Assembly: GCA_964596015.1 (NCBI GenBank)
Contig: CAZQSB010000003.1
Span: 1 to 64,000 of the forward strand
Direction: 5' to 3'
Source of the DNA: WJMD01 sp964596015
Lineage (GTDB): Bacteria > Joyebacterota > Joyebacteria > Joyebacterales > Joyebacteraceae
DNA: 64,000 nt
Part shown: piece by piece, positions 9,317 to 16,469 of the stretch
Numbering within the stretch: the first letter of the stretch is position 1
How the letters are laid out: the number at the start of each line of letters is the position of its first letter
Notes under the pieces: generated by a model
What the model saw: only the letters and a program-made list of their open reading frames with translations
Database searches by the model: none
What the model was told of the DNA's origin: nothing
Translations under genes and position numbers: made by a program

Positions 9317-9517
9317 GTGAGTCTCACTGCGAAGGTTCTGGGCATCGTCGTCCCGGTGTTCGTCTCGACGACATTCTGCCTGACGGTCCCCTTCATCCTG
9401 CTGGTGGCCGACGCGCTCATCCTCGGCGCCGCGGTCCTCTTCTTCGTGAGGGAACGCAGGGACCGCCGACGTGTGGTGAAGGCAGCCGAGCTGCTCGTCG
9501 CGGCGCCCACCGACTGA
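9317..9517 (+). CDS. Small membrane protein of unknown function
   Basis: A 66-residue protein starting with GTG after a strong GGGAGGAGGA at 9301-9310. Two hydrophobic segments (about residues 6-26 and 28-43) are followed by a basic, charged tail (RERRDRRRVVK), so it is probably an inner-membrane protein with a cytoplasmic C-terminus. It resembles no family I recognise. It is the only plus-strand gene between comEC and the transglycosylase and has its own promoter at 9210-9238. The strong translation signals and promoter support it being real despite its size. Confidence 0.7.
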   Translation: MSLTAKVLGIVVPVFVSTTFCLTVPFILLVADALILGAAVLFFVRERRDRRRVVKAAELLVAAPTD

Positions 9518-9538
9518 ACCCGCCTCCCCGGGCGCCCG

Positions 9539-9841
9539 TTATCCTGACCGCTTCCGGGAGACCGACTCCAGCTTCCCCTTCATTGTCAGGGGCTTGTCCC
9601 GCCTGTCGTCGATCGAGATCCTCGTCAGGACGCGGACGATCTCGTCACTGAAGACGCTCTCGTGCATCTTCCGTACGACCTCGAGGATGTCCGCCGTCTC
9701 CCCTTCGATGACCGTTCCCATGGGGTTGAGCTGGTACTTGAGGCCGCTGTCCTCGACGACGTCGACGCACCGCGCGACGTACGAACTCAGGCTGGCGTTC
9801 CCGGTCCCGACCGGCACGATGCTCACGCTCGCCACTGCCAT
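9539..9841 (-). CDS. MTH1187 family thiamine-binding-like protein (DUF77)
   Basis: A 100-residue protein matching the MTH1187/YqgV family, small ferredoxin-like proteins some of which bind thiamine. Characteristic segments are VSIVPVGTG at the start, YQLNPMGTVIEGE in the middle and the helix VVRKMHESVF; most of the family is 95-105 residues, as here. The frame is open to 9919, but the ATG at 9841 begins at the family start and follows a GGGGGA-rich stretch. It follows the small Lrp/AsnC-domain gene in the same direction with 87 bases between. Cytoplasmic; the physiological role is unclear. Confidence 0.87.
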   Translation of the reverse strand: MAVASVSIVPVGTGNASLSSYVARCVDVVEDSGLKYQLNPMGTVIEGETADILEVVRKMHESVFSDEIVRVLTRISIDDRRDKPLTMKGKLESVSRKRSG

Positions 9842-9928
9842 CCCATGTCCCCCTTCCTCGCCGACGCCCGCCTCCGCGGCTCGGAGCGGACCACGGCCGC
9901 GGCCGGGAGGGTCGGTCACGCTGATGTA

Positions 9929-10186
9929 CTAGCCCATCTGAGGCGGCTCGTCCTCCTTGTCGATGACCAGGTTCGTCACCGTGCCCGTGACGCCGTCGAT
10001 GGTGCGGAGCTGGTTCAGGGTCAGGTCCAGCAGCTCATCGAAGCTCTCCGCCTCGACGAGCGCGATGATGTCCTGGTCGCCGCTCGTGAGGTCCGCTGAC
10101 CGGACCTCGTCCCTGGCCAGGAGGGCGTCCTTGACCTCTCTCTCGCGGCCCGCCGCCACGTTGACCTTGACATACGCTCGTGCCAA
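9929..10186 (-). CDS. Stand-alone Lrp/AsnC ligand-binding (RAM) domain protein
   Basis: An 85-residue protein consisting only of the effector-binding domain of Lrp/AsnC regulators, without a DNA-binding helix-turn-helix. The pattern AYVKVNVAAGREREV, SGDQDIIALVEAES and VTGTVTNLVI is typical. Such single-domain proteins form ring oligomers and may bind amino acids. The start was set at the TTG at 10186: AAGGAGG at 10192-10198 lies five bases upstream, whereas the ATG at 10201 would place this ribosome-binding site inside the gene. An imperfect 22-base direct repeat and a candidate promoter lie upstream. Neighbouring thiamine-binding-like protein may be co-transcribed. Confidence 0.88.
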   Translation of the reverse strand: MARAYVKVNVAAGREREVKDALLARDEVRSADLTSGDQDIIALVEAESFDELLDLTLNQLRTIDGVTGTVTNLVIDKEDEPPQMG

Positions 10187-10275
10187 AGGTACCTCCTTCA
10201 TCGCGGACTCGTGGTTCTGCGCACCCCTCTGAAGCCGGCGACGCGCGGCCTGTCACGGACGCGCTTCACTCAAGG

Positions 10276-10304
10276 AGCATCCACCATACGAAGCCCGCTG
10301 TCAA
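10276..10304 (-). promoter_or_regulatory. Candidate promoter upstream of the Lrp/AsnC-domain gene
   Basis: On the minus strand TTGACA (10304-10299), 17 bases, GATGCT (10281-10276). The -35 lies at the edge of one copy of a direct repeat; the -10 is weak, so this is tentative. Confidence 0.4.
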
Positions 10305-10349
10305 CAGCGGCCGCCCCTCGAGGTTCCTCAACAGCGGCCCTGCCTCGAG
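10301..10349. repeat. Imperfect 22-base direct repeat, period 27
   Basis: Plus-strand copies at 10301-10322 and 10328-10349 share TCAACAGCGGCC and CTCGAG around a variable four-base centre (19 of 22 identical). One copy overlaps the candidate -35 of the downstream minus-strand gene, so it could be an operator pair or simply a local duplication. Confidence 0.6.
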
Positions 10350-10408
10350 CCTTCTCTTCGATGAACGGGTGGCGCTGGGACGGCTGGACGCGTGGCTTCG
10401 CGGGTGGA

Positions 10409-11824
10409 TCACTCCCCGGTCTGTGTCACCTCGTCCCAGAAGAGGACGCGGTTCTTCCCCTCCCGTTTCGCGGTGTACAGAGCGATCCTGTCGGCCTTGT
10501 CGAGAAGATCCGCCCGCGACTTGGCGTCGAGGGGGTAGAGCGCGCCGCCGATGCTGACCGTGATGCGACGCGTGGGTTGGGTGTCGCTGCCCGTCACGAA
10601 GCGCTGTTCGGCGATGGTGCGGCGGATGCGCTCCGCGACCGCGCGGGCGCTCTCCCGCGACACGTTCGGGAGGATCACTGCGAACTCCTCGCCGCCGTAG
10701 CGCGCCACGATGTCGACCTGACGCGCGTTTTCCGCCAGCACGCGCGCGACCTGCCTGAGGATGCTGTCTCCCGCGGCGTGGCCGAGTTCGTCGTTCACCT
10801 GCTTGAACCCGTCCAGGTCGAGCATCAGAAGCGCCATCGCGTTCCCGGTTCGCTTGCAGCGTTCCATCTCCCGCGCGAGCTGCTCCTCGAAGTAGCGGCG
10901 GTTGTGGATCTGGCTGGCCTGGTCGACGAAGATGAGCTCCTCGACCTCGAGGCGTCTCTTGATGAGACCTCCGGCGAAACGGGCCACGAAGTCGACGGTC
11001 GCGACGTCGTTGTCGCCGTAGGCCGAGGGACGCTCGTTCCAGGTCTCGAGCATACCGTAGACGTAGCCCTCGGCCTCGAGCGGCGCCGCGATGAGAGAGC
11101 CCGTCGCGTCGCTGGGAAGGAAGCGCCTGAGGCGCGGAGTCCGCGCCAGGTCCTGGATGACGACGGTCCGCCCCGCCTCCTCGACCTGCGATTTGAGCGA
11201 TTCAGGCGTGACCCGGGCCTTGGCCGGCCACCTGAACACATCGTCGAGCTCGCTCAGGGTGCCGACGGTCGACGTGACGAGCCCTCGCGACATGAAGATG
11301 GCGATGTGGTCGTAACCGACCGTCTCCTTCAGGAGGTCGTAGAGGTAGTTGAGAGAGCCCGCGAGGTCGACGCGTCTGCTGGAGGCCGCCACGGCCTCGA
11401 GGAAGTGCCCCGGAAGCGCGGCGGCGCCGGCAGGACCCTCTTCGACCGCCTCGGCGGCCGGCGCGGGGCCGGCTTCGGCTGCTTCTTCGGTCTCCTCTTC
11501 CTCATCGACCTTCTCCTGCCGCGGGCGCGCGGCGGGGACAGGAGGACGTTCGACGTCGTCGCTCTCCACTGAGATCCGGAACGTGTTGAGCGATGTCAGG
11601 TCCTGATACGTCAGATGGACGGCGCCGTTCCGGACGTCCCTCCCCGTCCTGCGGACGTACCCGAGCTCGGTGAGCCGGTCGAGGAGCCAGACCAGCCCTC
11701 GACGGATCTCGTCGTCGTTCGCCGTGAGAAGGGAGCGATAGACGCGGAGGCCGTCCGCATCCAGAAGATTGACCGGGATGAGATGCTCAAGAAGCTCCCG
11801 GGCAGTTGTCGAGGACCGTCTCAT
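10409..11824 (-). CDS. Diguanylate cyclase with GAF and GGDEF domains
   Basis: A 471-residue protein likely to make cyclic-di-GMP. The C-terminal GGDEF domain (about residues 300-460) has the active-site motif GGEEF preceded five residues earlier by RQVD, an intact RXXD product-inhibition site. A GAF-like domain precedes it (about 135-290). The first 80 residues (RELLEHLIPVNLLDADG...) form a conserved-looking helical segment I do not recognise, linked by an acidic Glu-rich stretch. The frame is open to a TTG at 11917, but a good promoter (11893-11921) covers that region, so the ATG at 11824 is preferred although its ribosome-binding site is weak. No transmembrane segment, so cytoplasmic. A PilZ receptor is encoded at 48763-49164. 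Confidence 0.92.
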   Translation of the reverse strand: MRRSSTTARELLEHLIPVNLLDADGLRVYRSLLTANDDEIRRGLVWLLDRLTELGYVRRTGRDVRNGAVHLTYQDLTSLNTFRISVESDDVERPPVPAARPRQEKVDEEEETEEAAEAGPAPAAEAVEEGPAGAAALPGHFLEAVAASSRRVDLAGSLNYLYDLLKETVGYDHIAIFMSRGLVTSTVGTLSELDDVFRWPAKARVTPESLKSQVEEAGRTVVIQDLARTPRLRRFLPSDATGSLIAAPLEAEGYVYGMLETWNERPSAYGDNDVATVDFVARFAGGLIKRRLEVEELIFVDQASQIHNRRYFEEQLAREMERCKRTGNAMALLMLDLDGFKQVNDELGHAAGDSILRQVARVLAENARQVDIVARYGGEEFAVILPNVSRESARAVAERIRRTIAEQRFVTGSDTQPTRRITVSIGGALYPLDAKSRADLLDKADRIALYTAKREGKNRVLFWDEVTQTGE

Positions 11825-11892
11825 GCGCGCATCCAGCCGGGTTCCTGAGTATTTGGCGTAACAATCCGGCGTTCGGTACACTTCTTTCAAAG

Positions 11893-11921
11893 ATGTTACC
11901 TGATTGGCAAGAAGCAATCAA
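11893..11921 (-). promoter_or_regulatory. Candidate sigma70-like promoter of the diguanylate cyclase gene
   Basis: On the minus strand TTGATT (11921-11916), 17 bases, TAACAT (11898-11893), both four of six consensus bases. Its position rules out the most upstream start codon (11917) of the cyclase frame. Confidence 0.6.
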
Positions 11922-11996
11922 CGGGCCCGATGAGGAAGGTCGGCGGCCGGGACGGGGTCGAGTTCGCAGCCGGGGTTCCGAACAGGCGAAAACGAC

Positions 11997-12026
11997 TTGC
12001 AGCGAGGACCGGTCGTCCGGTAGTCT
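11997..12026 (+). promoter_or_regulatory. Possible promoter just upstream of the MltD-like gene
   Basis: TTGCAG (11997-12002), 18 bases, TAGTCT (12021-12026), only eight bases before the ATG at 12035. If real the transcript would be almost leaderless, which fits the lack of a ribosome-binding site there. Matches are poor. Confidence 0.25.
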
Positions 12027-12034
12027 GTCACTCT

Positions 12035-13549
12035 ATGAAGCGATTCATCCGAATCACGACGCTCATTGCGCTCGTCGGCCTCGCCGCGGGCTGTTCCACG
12101 TCGGTTCCGAGCGCCGGGGACATCGTCTCCGAGACGACCTCGACGGGATCTCCGGCGGACTCCCTGGGCAGGGCGGAGGAGCTCTACAGGGACGCTCTCG
12201 GCCACTATGTCCTCGACGAGTGGAGCGAGGCCGCGTCGCTCCTCGAGCGGGCGAGTTCGACGCTCGAGAGGGCCCGCCCCGACACCCCGTCGGACCGCGC
12301 TGACGCCGCCTCACTGACGAAACGGATCGACTACTTCCTCGAGATCATCGGCGCACCGGTTGAGAGCGTCGAGCGGACGGAGCCCGCCGCCGTGCGACGG
12401 GACACCACGCTCGTGGCTGTGACCGATGTTCCTTCGGCCTCGCGCGCCGTCATCGAACCGGTCATCAACCCCCGGGTCGAGAAGTGGCTCGAGTACTTCC
12501 AGGGCCGCGGCCGGGCCGAGATGTCGCGGTGGCTGTCAAGGAGCTCGAAGTACCGACCGATGATCGAGCGCATCCTCGCGGAGCACGACCTGCCCTCCGA
12601 GCTGTTCTACCTGGCCATGATCGAGAGCGGTCTGAACCCCAGAGCCTACTCGCGGGCTCACGCCTCGGGCATGTGGCAGTTCATCTCGAGCAGCGCAAGG
12701 ATGCACGGTCTGCGGGTGGACTGGTGGGTCGATGAGAGAAGGGACCCCGAGAAGGCGACCCGGGCGGCGTGCAGCTATCTGCGGGTCCTCCATGACATGT
12801 TCGGCTGCTGGGAGCTCGCTCTCGCGGGGTACAACTCCGGCGAAGGACGTGTGGAGCGCGCCCGGCGGAGACGTCCGGGCTGCGTGGACTACTGGTGTCT
12901 CGACCTCCCCCGCGAGACCGAGAACTTCGTCCCCAAGTTCATGGCGGCGCTCATCATCGGGAGCGACCCGGAACGCTACGGCTTCACGGACTGCCGGCCC
13001 GAGCCGCCGCTCGAGTACGACACGATCGTTGTCGAGGGCGCGTACGACCTGGACGTGATCGCGCGCGTCGCGGGAACGTCGGTCGAGACCATTCGCGACC
13101 TCAATCCCGCGCTCCGGCGATGGTGCACCGCGCCGTCGAGCGGACCGACGGCGCTCCGCGTTCCCGTCGGCACCGGAGACCGCACGTTCGCCGGACTCGG
13201 CGCCATACCCGATGAGGAGCGGGTGTCGTGGCAGCGTCACAGGATCGCCCGTGGCGAGACGCTGTGGGACATCGCCCGCGCCTACGGAACGAGCGTTCAC
13301 GCGATCGCGTCGACCAACAGCATATCGAACCCGAGCCGTATCCGGGCGGGCGAGTACCTCGTCATCCCGGTCGGCGCCGTGGCATCAAGCGGCGGTGGTG
13401 GCTACGTCGAGTACGTCGTCCGTCGCGGCGATACCATCAGCTCGATCGCGCGGCGCCACGGCCAGTCGACGCGAGAGGTTCTGGAGACCAACGGCCTGAG
13501 CTGGCGTTCCCGGATCTACCCGGGCGACCGGATCAGGATCCCGATGTAG
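12035..13549 (+). CDS. MltD-like membrane-bound lytic transglycosylase lipoprotein with LysM domains
   Basis: A 504-residue lipoprotein that should cleave peptidoglycan glycan strands. It starts MKRFIRITTLIALVGLAAGCS, a signal peptide with lipobox LAAGC. The SLT domain (about 160-310) contains FYLAMIESGLNPRAYSRAHASGMWQFI with the catalytic Glu in MIES and the AGYNSGEGRV motif. Three LysM-type peptidoglycan-binding units follow (about 330-390 degenerate, 405-450, 460-504; GETLWDIARAYG and GDTISSIARRHG). The frame is open to 11930, but the lipoprotein start at 12035 is clearly correct. No ribosome-binding site is visible. A strong terminator follows. Likely anchored to the outer membrane, facing the periplasm. 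Confidence 0.93.
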   Translation: MKRFIRITTLIALVGLAAGCSTSVPSAGDIVSETTSTGSPADSLGRAEELYRDALGHYVLDEWSEAASLLERASSTLERARPDTPSDRADAASLTKRIDYFLEIIGAPVESVERTEPAAVRRDTTLVAVTDVPSASRAVIEPVINPRVEKWLEYFQGRGRAEMSRWLSRSSKYRPMIERILAEHDLPSELFYLAMIESGLNPRAYSRAHASGMWQFISSSARMHGLRVDWWVDERRDPEKATRAACSYLRVLHDMFGCWELALAGYNSGEGRVERARRRRPGCVDYWCLDLPRETENFVPKFMAALIIGSDPERYGFTDCRPEPPLEYDTIVVEGAYDLDVIARVAGTSVETIRDLNPALRRWCTAPSSGPTALRVPVGTGDRTFAGLGAIPDEERVSWQRHRIARGETLWDIARAYGTSVHAIASTNSISNPSRIRAGEYLVIPVGAVASSGGGGYVEYVVRRGDTISSIARRHGQSTREVLETNGLSWRSRIYPGDRIRIPM

Positions 13550-13571
13550 CGCCCCCTTCAGAGGCCGACGC

Positions 13572-13612
13572 AAGCAGAAGCCCCGGACCTTCAAGGTCCG
13601 GGGCTTCTGCTT
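13572..13612. terminator. Strong bidirectional terminator
   Basis: A perfect 18-bp stem (13572-13589 with 13595-13612) around a five-base loop, edged by AA and TT. It separates the convergent transglycosylase gene and the Ig-like lipoprotein gene and can serve both, although neither side carries a long T-run. Confidence 0.85.
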
Positions 13613-13668
13613 TGCGGTACGTGTTCATCCTCCGGACCGTTCCTCCGGTCCCATCGGTTCGCGCTCGG

Positions 13669-15003
13669 CTACTCCGCGGTCACTCTTCTGGGAAGGAGCG
13701 TCGCAGTCCTGCCCTTCCCGCCGGGAATGTCCGACACGACAGCGCGGATCATGAAGTCGCGCGCGTCGAGCACCCACTCCCCGCCGAGGTCCTTGAGATA
13801 GCTCTTGAAGTCGATCGGCTCGCTGTTGTCGTATCCGAGGCGCGGGTTGAAGCGCGACTCCCATCTCATACCGACGAAGAACTGCTTATTGGGGAACGAC
13901 TGGAAACTCGTGATGTCGACCGATTCCGGCAGTCGGAACTCGAGCCATGCGTTCTCCGGATAGAGGTCTCCTGTGTTCGCCCCGATGCCGTTGGCGACCT
14001 CGCCGGGCTGCGGGCTGTCGGGAGAGGACGGGTAGTAGACTCTTGCGGTGAACGCGTCCGTCGTCGGCGCCTCGGGATCGTCCGGATTATCCTGGTCGTC
14101 GTTCATGATGAAATAGTGGATCTCCGTCACATAGTTGGCCCACACCGGCGCCTGGAAGAGCACCGCGGCCTCCCAGTTCTGGCGACCAGTGATGTAGCTC
14201 GAGAACTGACCGTAGTCGCCGTCGTCCCAGGCAAGCGTCGTGTCCTTCCCCTCGACCACCCAGAGGATCTCGAACCGCTCGGAGCCGACGTTGCCGGCGT
14301 CGTCGATCGCCTCGAGATAGTAGGTCACCGTGTCCTCGGGCGACTCCTCGGTAAGCAGCGGGGCCTGCATCGGCACCTCGAACCGGACCGTGTCGGGCTC
14401 GCCCGGACCGGCCGGCAGGGTCTCCTTCGTCGTGGCGACGAACTCGTTGATCCCGAAGCGGACGCGCTGGGTACTGGCCGTAGTGTCGGTGAGACCGATG
14501 GCTCTGAGCCTTGTGACGCCGGTCTCCCACCAGCCCAACGAGTCCTTGAAGGTCGAGTCGGTGACACGCACGAGCTCGGACGGGGGCGCCGTCATGTCGA
14601 GCAGGACGGTGATCTCGAGCGGATCAGCCTCGTTGCCGACCGTATCCGTGATCTGTGCCCGGATCGTCTTCGGGCCTTCCTCGCCGAGTTCGACGTTTTG
14701 GACAGAGAACTGGCCGAACTGCGTGTTGTCGTTCTCGTCCTGGTAGACGCCGGCCCTGCCCGTTCCCTCGAGCACGTCGTTGACGTAGATCTCGACCGTC
14801 GCGCCGACCTCCGCCCAGCCTCTGACGCTGATGACCGGGCTCGATATGCTGCTGCCGTCTTCGGGATTGCTGATCTGACTGCCCGTCGGCGGGTCTTCAT
14901 CGGCGCCCATCAGGTCCTTCTCGCACCCGGTGGTCGCGAACGCGGTCACGACGATCAGGGCGAAGAGCACCGCGAACAGCCTCTTCTCAAGGACGATCCT
15001 CAT
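13669..15003 (-). CDS. Lipoprotein with bacterial Ig-like region, unknown function
   Basis: A 444-residue lipoprotein. The signal sequence ends with FATTGCEKD, giving the lipidated Cys at residue 27. Residues about 40-115 look like a bacterial Ig-like module (NPEDGSSISSPVISVRGWAEV, TVEIYVNDVLEGTG, GPKTIRAQITDTVGN). A second beta-rich domain (about 120-260) includes TVTYYLEAIDDAGNVGSERF, again Ig-like. The C-terminal 180 residues are beta-rich and unassigned. It follows the PorV-like gene by 94 bases in the same direction and is the last gene of the C25 peptidase cassette, ending at a strong terminator. Possibly a surface or periplasmic partner of the cassette; this is inferred only from position. 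Confidence 0.8.
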   Translation of the reverse strand: MRIVLEKRLFAVLFALIVVTAFATTGCEKDLMGADEDPPTGSQISNPEDGSSISSPVISVRGWAEVGATVEIYVNDVLEGTGRAGVYQDENDNTQFGQFSVQNVELGEEGPKTIRAQITDTVGNEADPLEITVLLDMTAPPSELVRVTDSTFKDSLGWWETGVTRLRAIGLTDTTASTQRVRFGINEFVATTKETLPAGPGEPDTVRFEVPMQAPLLTEESPEDTVTYYLEAIDDAGNVGSERFEILWVVEGKDTTLAWDDGDYGQFSSYITGRQNWEAAVLFQAPVWANYVTEIHYFIMNDDQDNPDDPEAPTTDAFTARVYYPSSPDSPQPGEVANGIGANTGDLYPENAWLEFRLPESVDITSFQSFPNKQFFVGMRWESRFNPRLGYDNSEPIDFKSYLKDLGGEWVLDARDFMIRAVVSDIPGGKGRTATLLPRRVTAE

Positions 15004-15097
15004 GGAACCCTCTCCTCCCGGGGGGTGGTTCGCCGTCCCGCGGCGCGGGGCGGCCTGTTCCTGTCCGGTTTGCTTCCGTCAGTCGGGGCGCCGCGAG

Positions 15098-16114
15098 CTA
15101 GAACGCGTACGACGCGGACACCCTGTGGCTCGAGTCAAGGTACTCGTGCTTCCCGAAGGCGTAGTCGACCGTGAAGCCTCCGAGCGAGAGCCCCGCGCCC
15201 GCCGTCAGCTGGCCCATGGCCAGTCCGGCGCGGACACCGACCATCTCGCGGTACATGAACTCGATCCCGTAATGCGTGTCGGCCGTCACGGGGCCGATGT
15301 GATACTCGTCGGCCAGAAGACGGTCTTCGAATCTGATGTCGGCGTCGGCAGCGAGCGTCAGGACTCCGTCCATCGACGCCATCGGCCGTATGTAGGCCGC
15401 GCCGAGCTTGGCCGTGGGCATGATCTGCTCGCGCTCCTTCGTGTCCCAGGCGAGGAACGTCGTGGTGACGTCCTGGATCGCGAGCCCGAGCGTAACATGG
15501 TCCCACACATCGAGCTTCCCGCCGACGTCAAAACCGACGCCGTAGCAGTTGTACTCACCGATGTTCTTCCAGATGAGCTTGAGGTTTCCGCCGAGCCTCA
15601 GTCTGTCGGAGGCTCTCCGAGCGTACGACAGAAGAAGCGCCGTCTCGGCGTCGCTCTCCCAGTCGATCCGGGCGGCGTCGTAGTAGATCCGCTCCTCGTC
15701 GCTCTCGAAGTCGGTGAACGGGATGTCATCGACCGCGAGGCGGACGACCGTCACGCCGATGGAGCCTTCCCAGCCGCACGGGTTCATGACATAGGCGCCC
15801 GTGTCGTAATTGACGACATCGCCGAAGGTCTCCGAGTGCATCAACTGCGCGTATCGCGCGCCCTCGGGAAGATCGGCGAGCCCCGCCGGGTTCCAGTAGC
15901 CGGCCGTCACGTCGTCGGCCACGGCGACGTAGGCGCTGCCCATGCCGAGCGCCCGGGCTCCGACCCCGTGCGTCAGGAACTCGCCGGCGTACTTGTTCGC
16001 GGCCGAAGCGTGCTCCGGCGCCGCGACGAGGAGCCCGGCCAGGACGAGCGCGACCAGGATATACGTATGCGCAGCGTGCCTCTGCCGCACGCTCCGCTCG
16101 CGGAATCGTCTCAT
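15098..16114 (-). CDS. PorV/PorQ-type outer-membrane beta-barrel protein
   Basis: A 338-residue protein with a signal peptide (hydrophobic YILVALVLAGLLVAAPEHASA) and the hallmark GVGARALGMGSAYVAVADDVTAGYWNPAGLA segment of the PorV/PorQ/UPF0164 family, followed by alternating amphipathic strands and a C-terminal aromatic residue (SYAF). PorV of the type IX secretion system shuttles C-terminal-domain cargo at the outer membrane; this gene lies two genes below a C25 peptidase with such a domain. The ATG at 16114 was preferred to 16171 because a candidate promoter lies between them and the upstream extension has no signal-peptide character. Family assignment is good; function as a secretion factor is inferred. 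Confidence 0.85.
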   Translation of the reverse strand: MRRFRERSVRQRHAAHTYILVALVLAGLLVAAPEHASAANKYAGEFLTHGVGARALGMGSAYVAVADDVTAGYWNPAGLADLPEGARYAQLMHSETFGDVVNYDTGAYVMNPCGWEGSIGVTVVRLAVDDIPFTDFESDEERIYYDAARIDWESDAETALLLSYARRASDRLRLGGNLKLIWKNIGEYNCYGVGFDVGGKLDVWDHVTLGLAIQDVTTTFLAWDTKEREQIMPTAKLGAAYIRPMASMDGVLTLAADADIRFEDRLLADEYHIGPVTADTHYGIEFMYREMVGVRAGLAMGQLTAGAGLSLGGFTVDYAFGKHEYLDSSHRVSASYAF

Positions 16115-16122
16115 GTCACTTC

Positions 16123-16152
16123 TTTCTAGCACGCCTTCGTCCCGTGTGTAAA
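16123..16152 (-). promoter_or_regulatory. Possible internal promoter of the PorV-like gene
   Basis: On the minus strand TTTACA (16152-16147), 18 bases, TAGAAA (16128-16123), ending nine bases before the PorV-like ATG. It could allow expression separate from the upstream peptidase; the closeness to the ATG makes it uncertain. Confidence 0.35.
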
Positions 16153-16167
16153 GCGGAAAGCGCTCAC

Positions 16168-16467
16168 TCACAAGCTCTTCGCTGAGCGCCGCACCATCTC
16201 CGTTCTGATGTTCTCCACGCGTCGCTCGGCGTTCATTACGTTCCGCTCGACGGACGCGAGTCTCATCGAGAGTCGCATCGCGTTCACGAGGTCGAACTCC
16301 TCGTCCGCGAGCCAGGCAAGCCGTCGGCTCTGGCCTCTGAGCCTCGCCTCGAGGCTCAGCGTCGCGTCGTGCATGAAGCGAAGCGTCGACTCGCTGACGC
16401 TCCGGAGCCTCTCGTCTTCCTCGCTGATCCTGACCTCGCCGCAGGCCGGGAGCGGCTCGACGATCAT
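16168..16467 (-). CDS. Small coiled-coil protein of unknown function
   Basis: A 99-residue, highly charged helical protein without signal peptide or membrane segment. Leu/Met/Val heptad-like spacing through residues 20-90 (SESTLRFMHDATLSLEARL, ERNVMNAERRVENIR) suggests a coiled coil. Its ATG begins two bases after the stop of the C25 peptidase and a GGTGAGG lies within the end of that gene, so it is almost certainly translated from the same transcript. It lies between the peptidase and the PorV-like gene. I recognise no family; a cytoplasmic accessory role in the cassette is possible but unsupported beyond position. Confidence 0.7.
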   Translation of the reverse strand: MIVEPLPACGEVRISEEDERLRSVSESTLRFMHDATLSLEARLRGQSRRLAWLADEEFDLVNAMRLSMRLASVERNVMNAERRVENIRTEMVRRSAKSL

Positions 16468-16469
16468 CG

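Noticed and set aside
13228..15174. 648-codon plus-strand open frame
   Set aside because: Crosses the end of the MltD-like gene and the strong terminator and is antisense to the Ig-like lipoprotein; no motifs.
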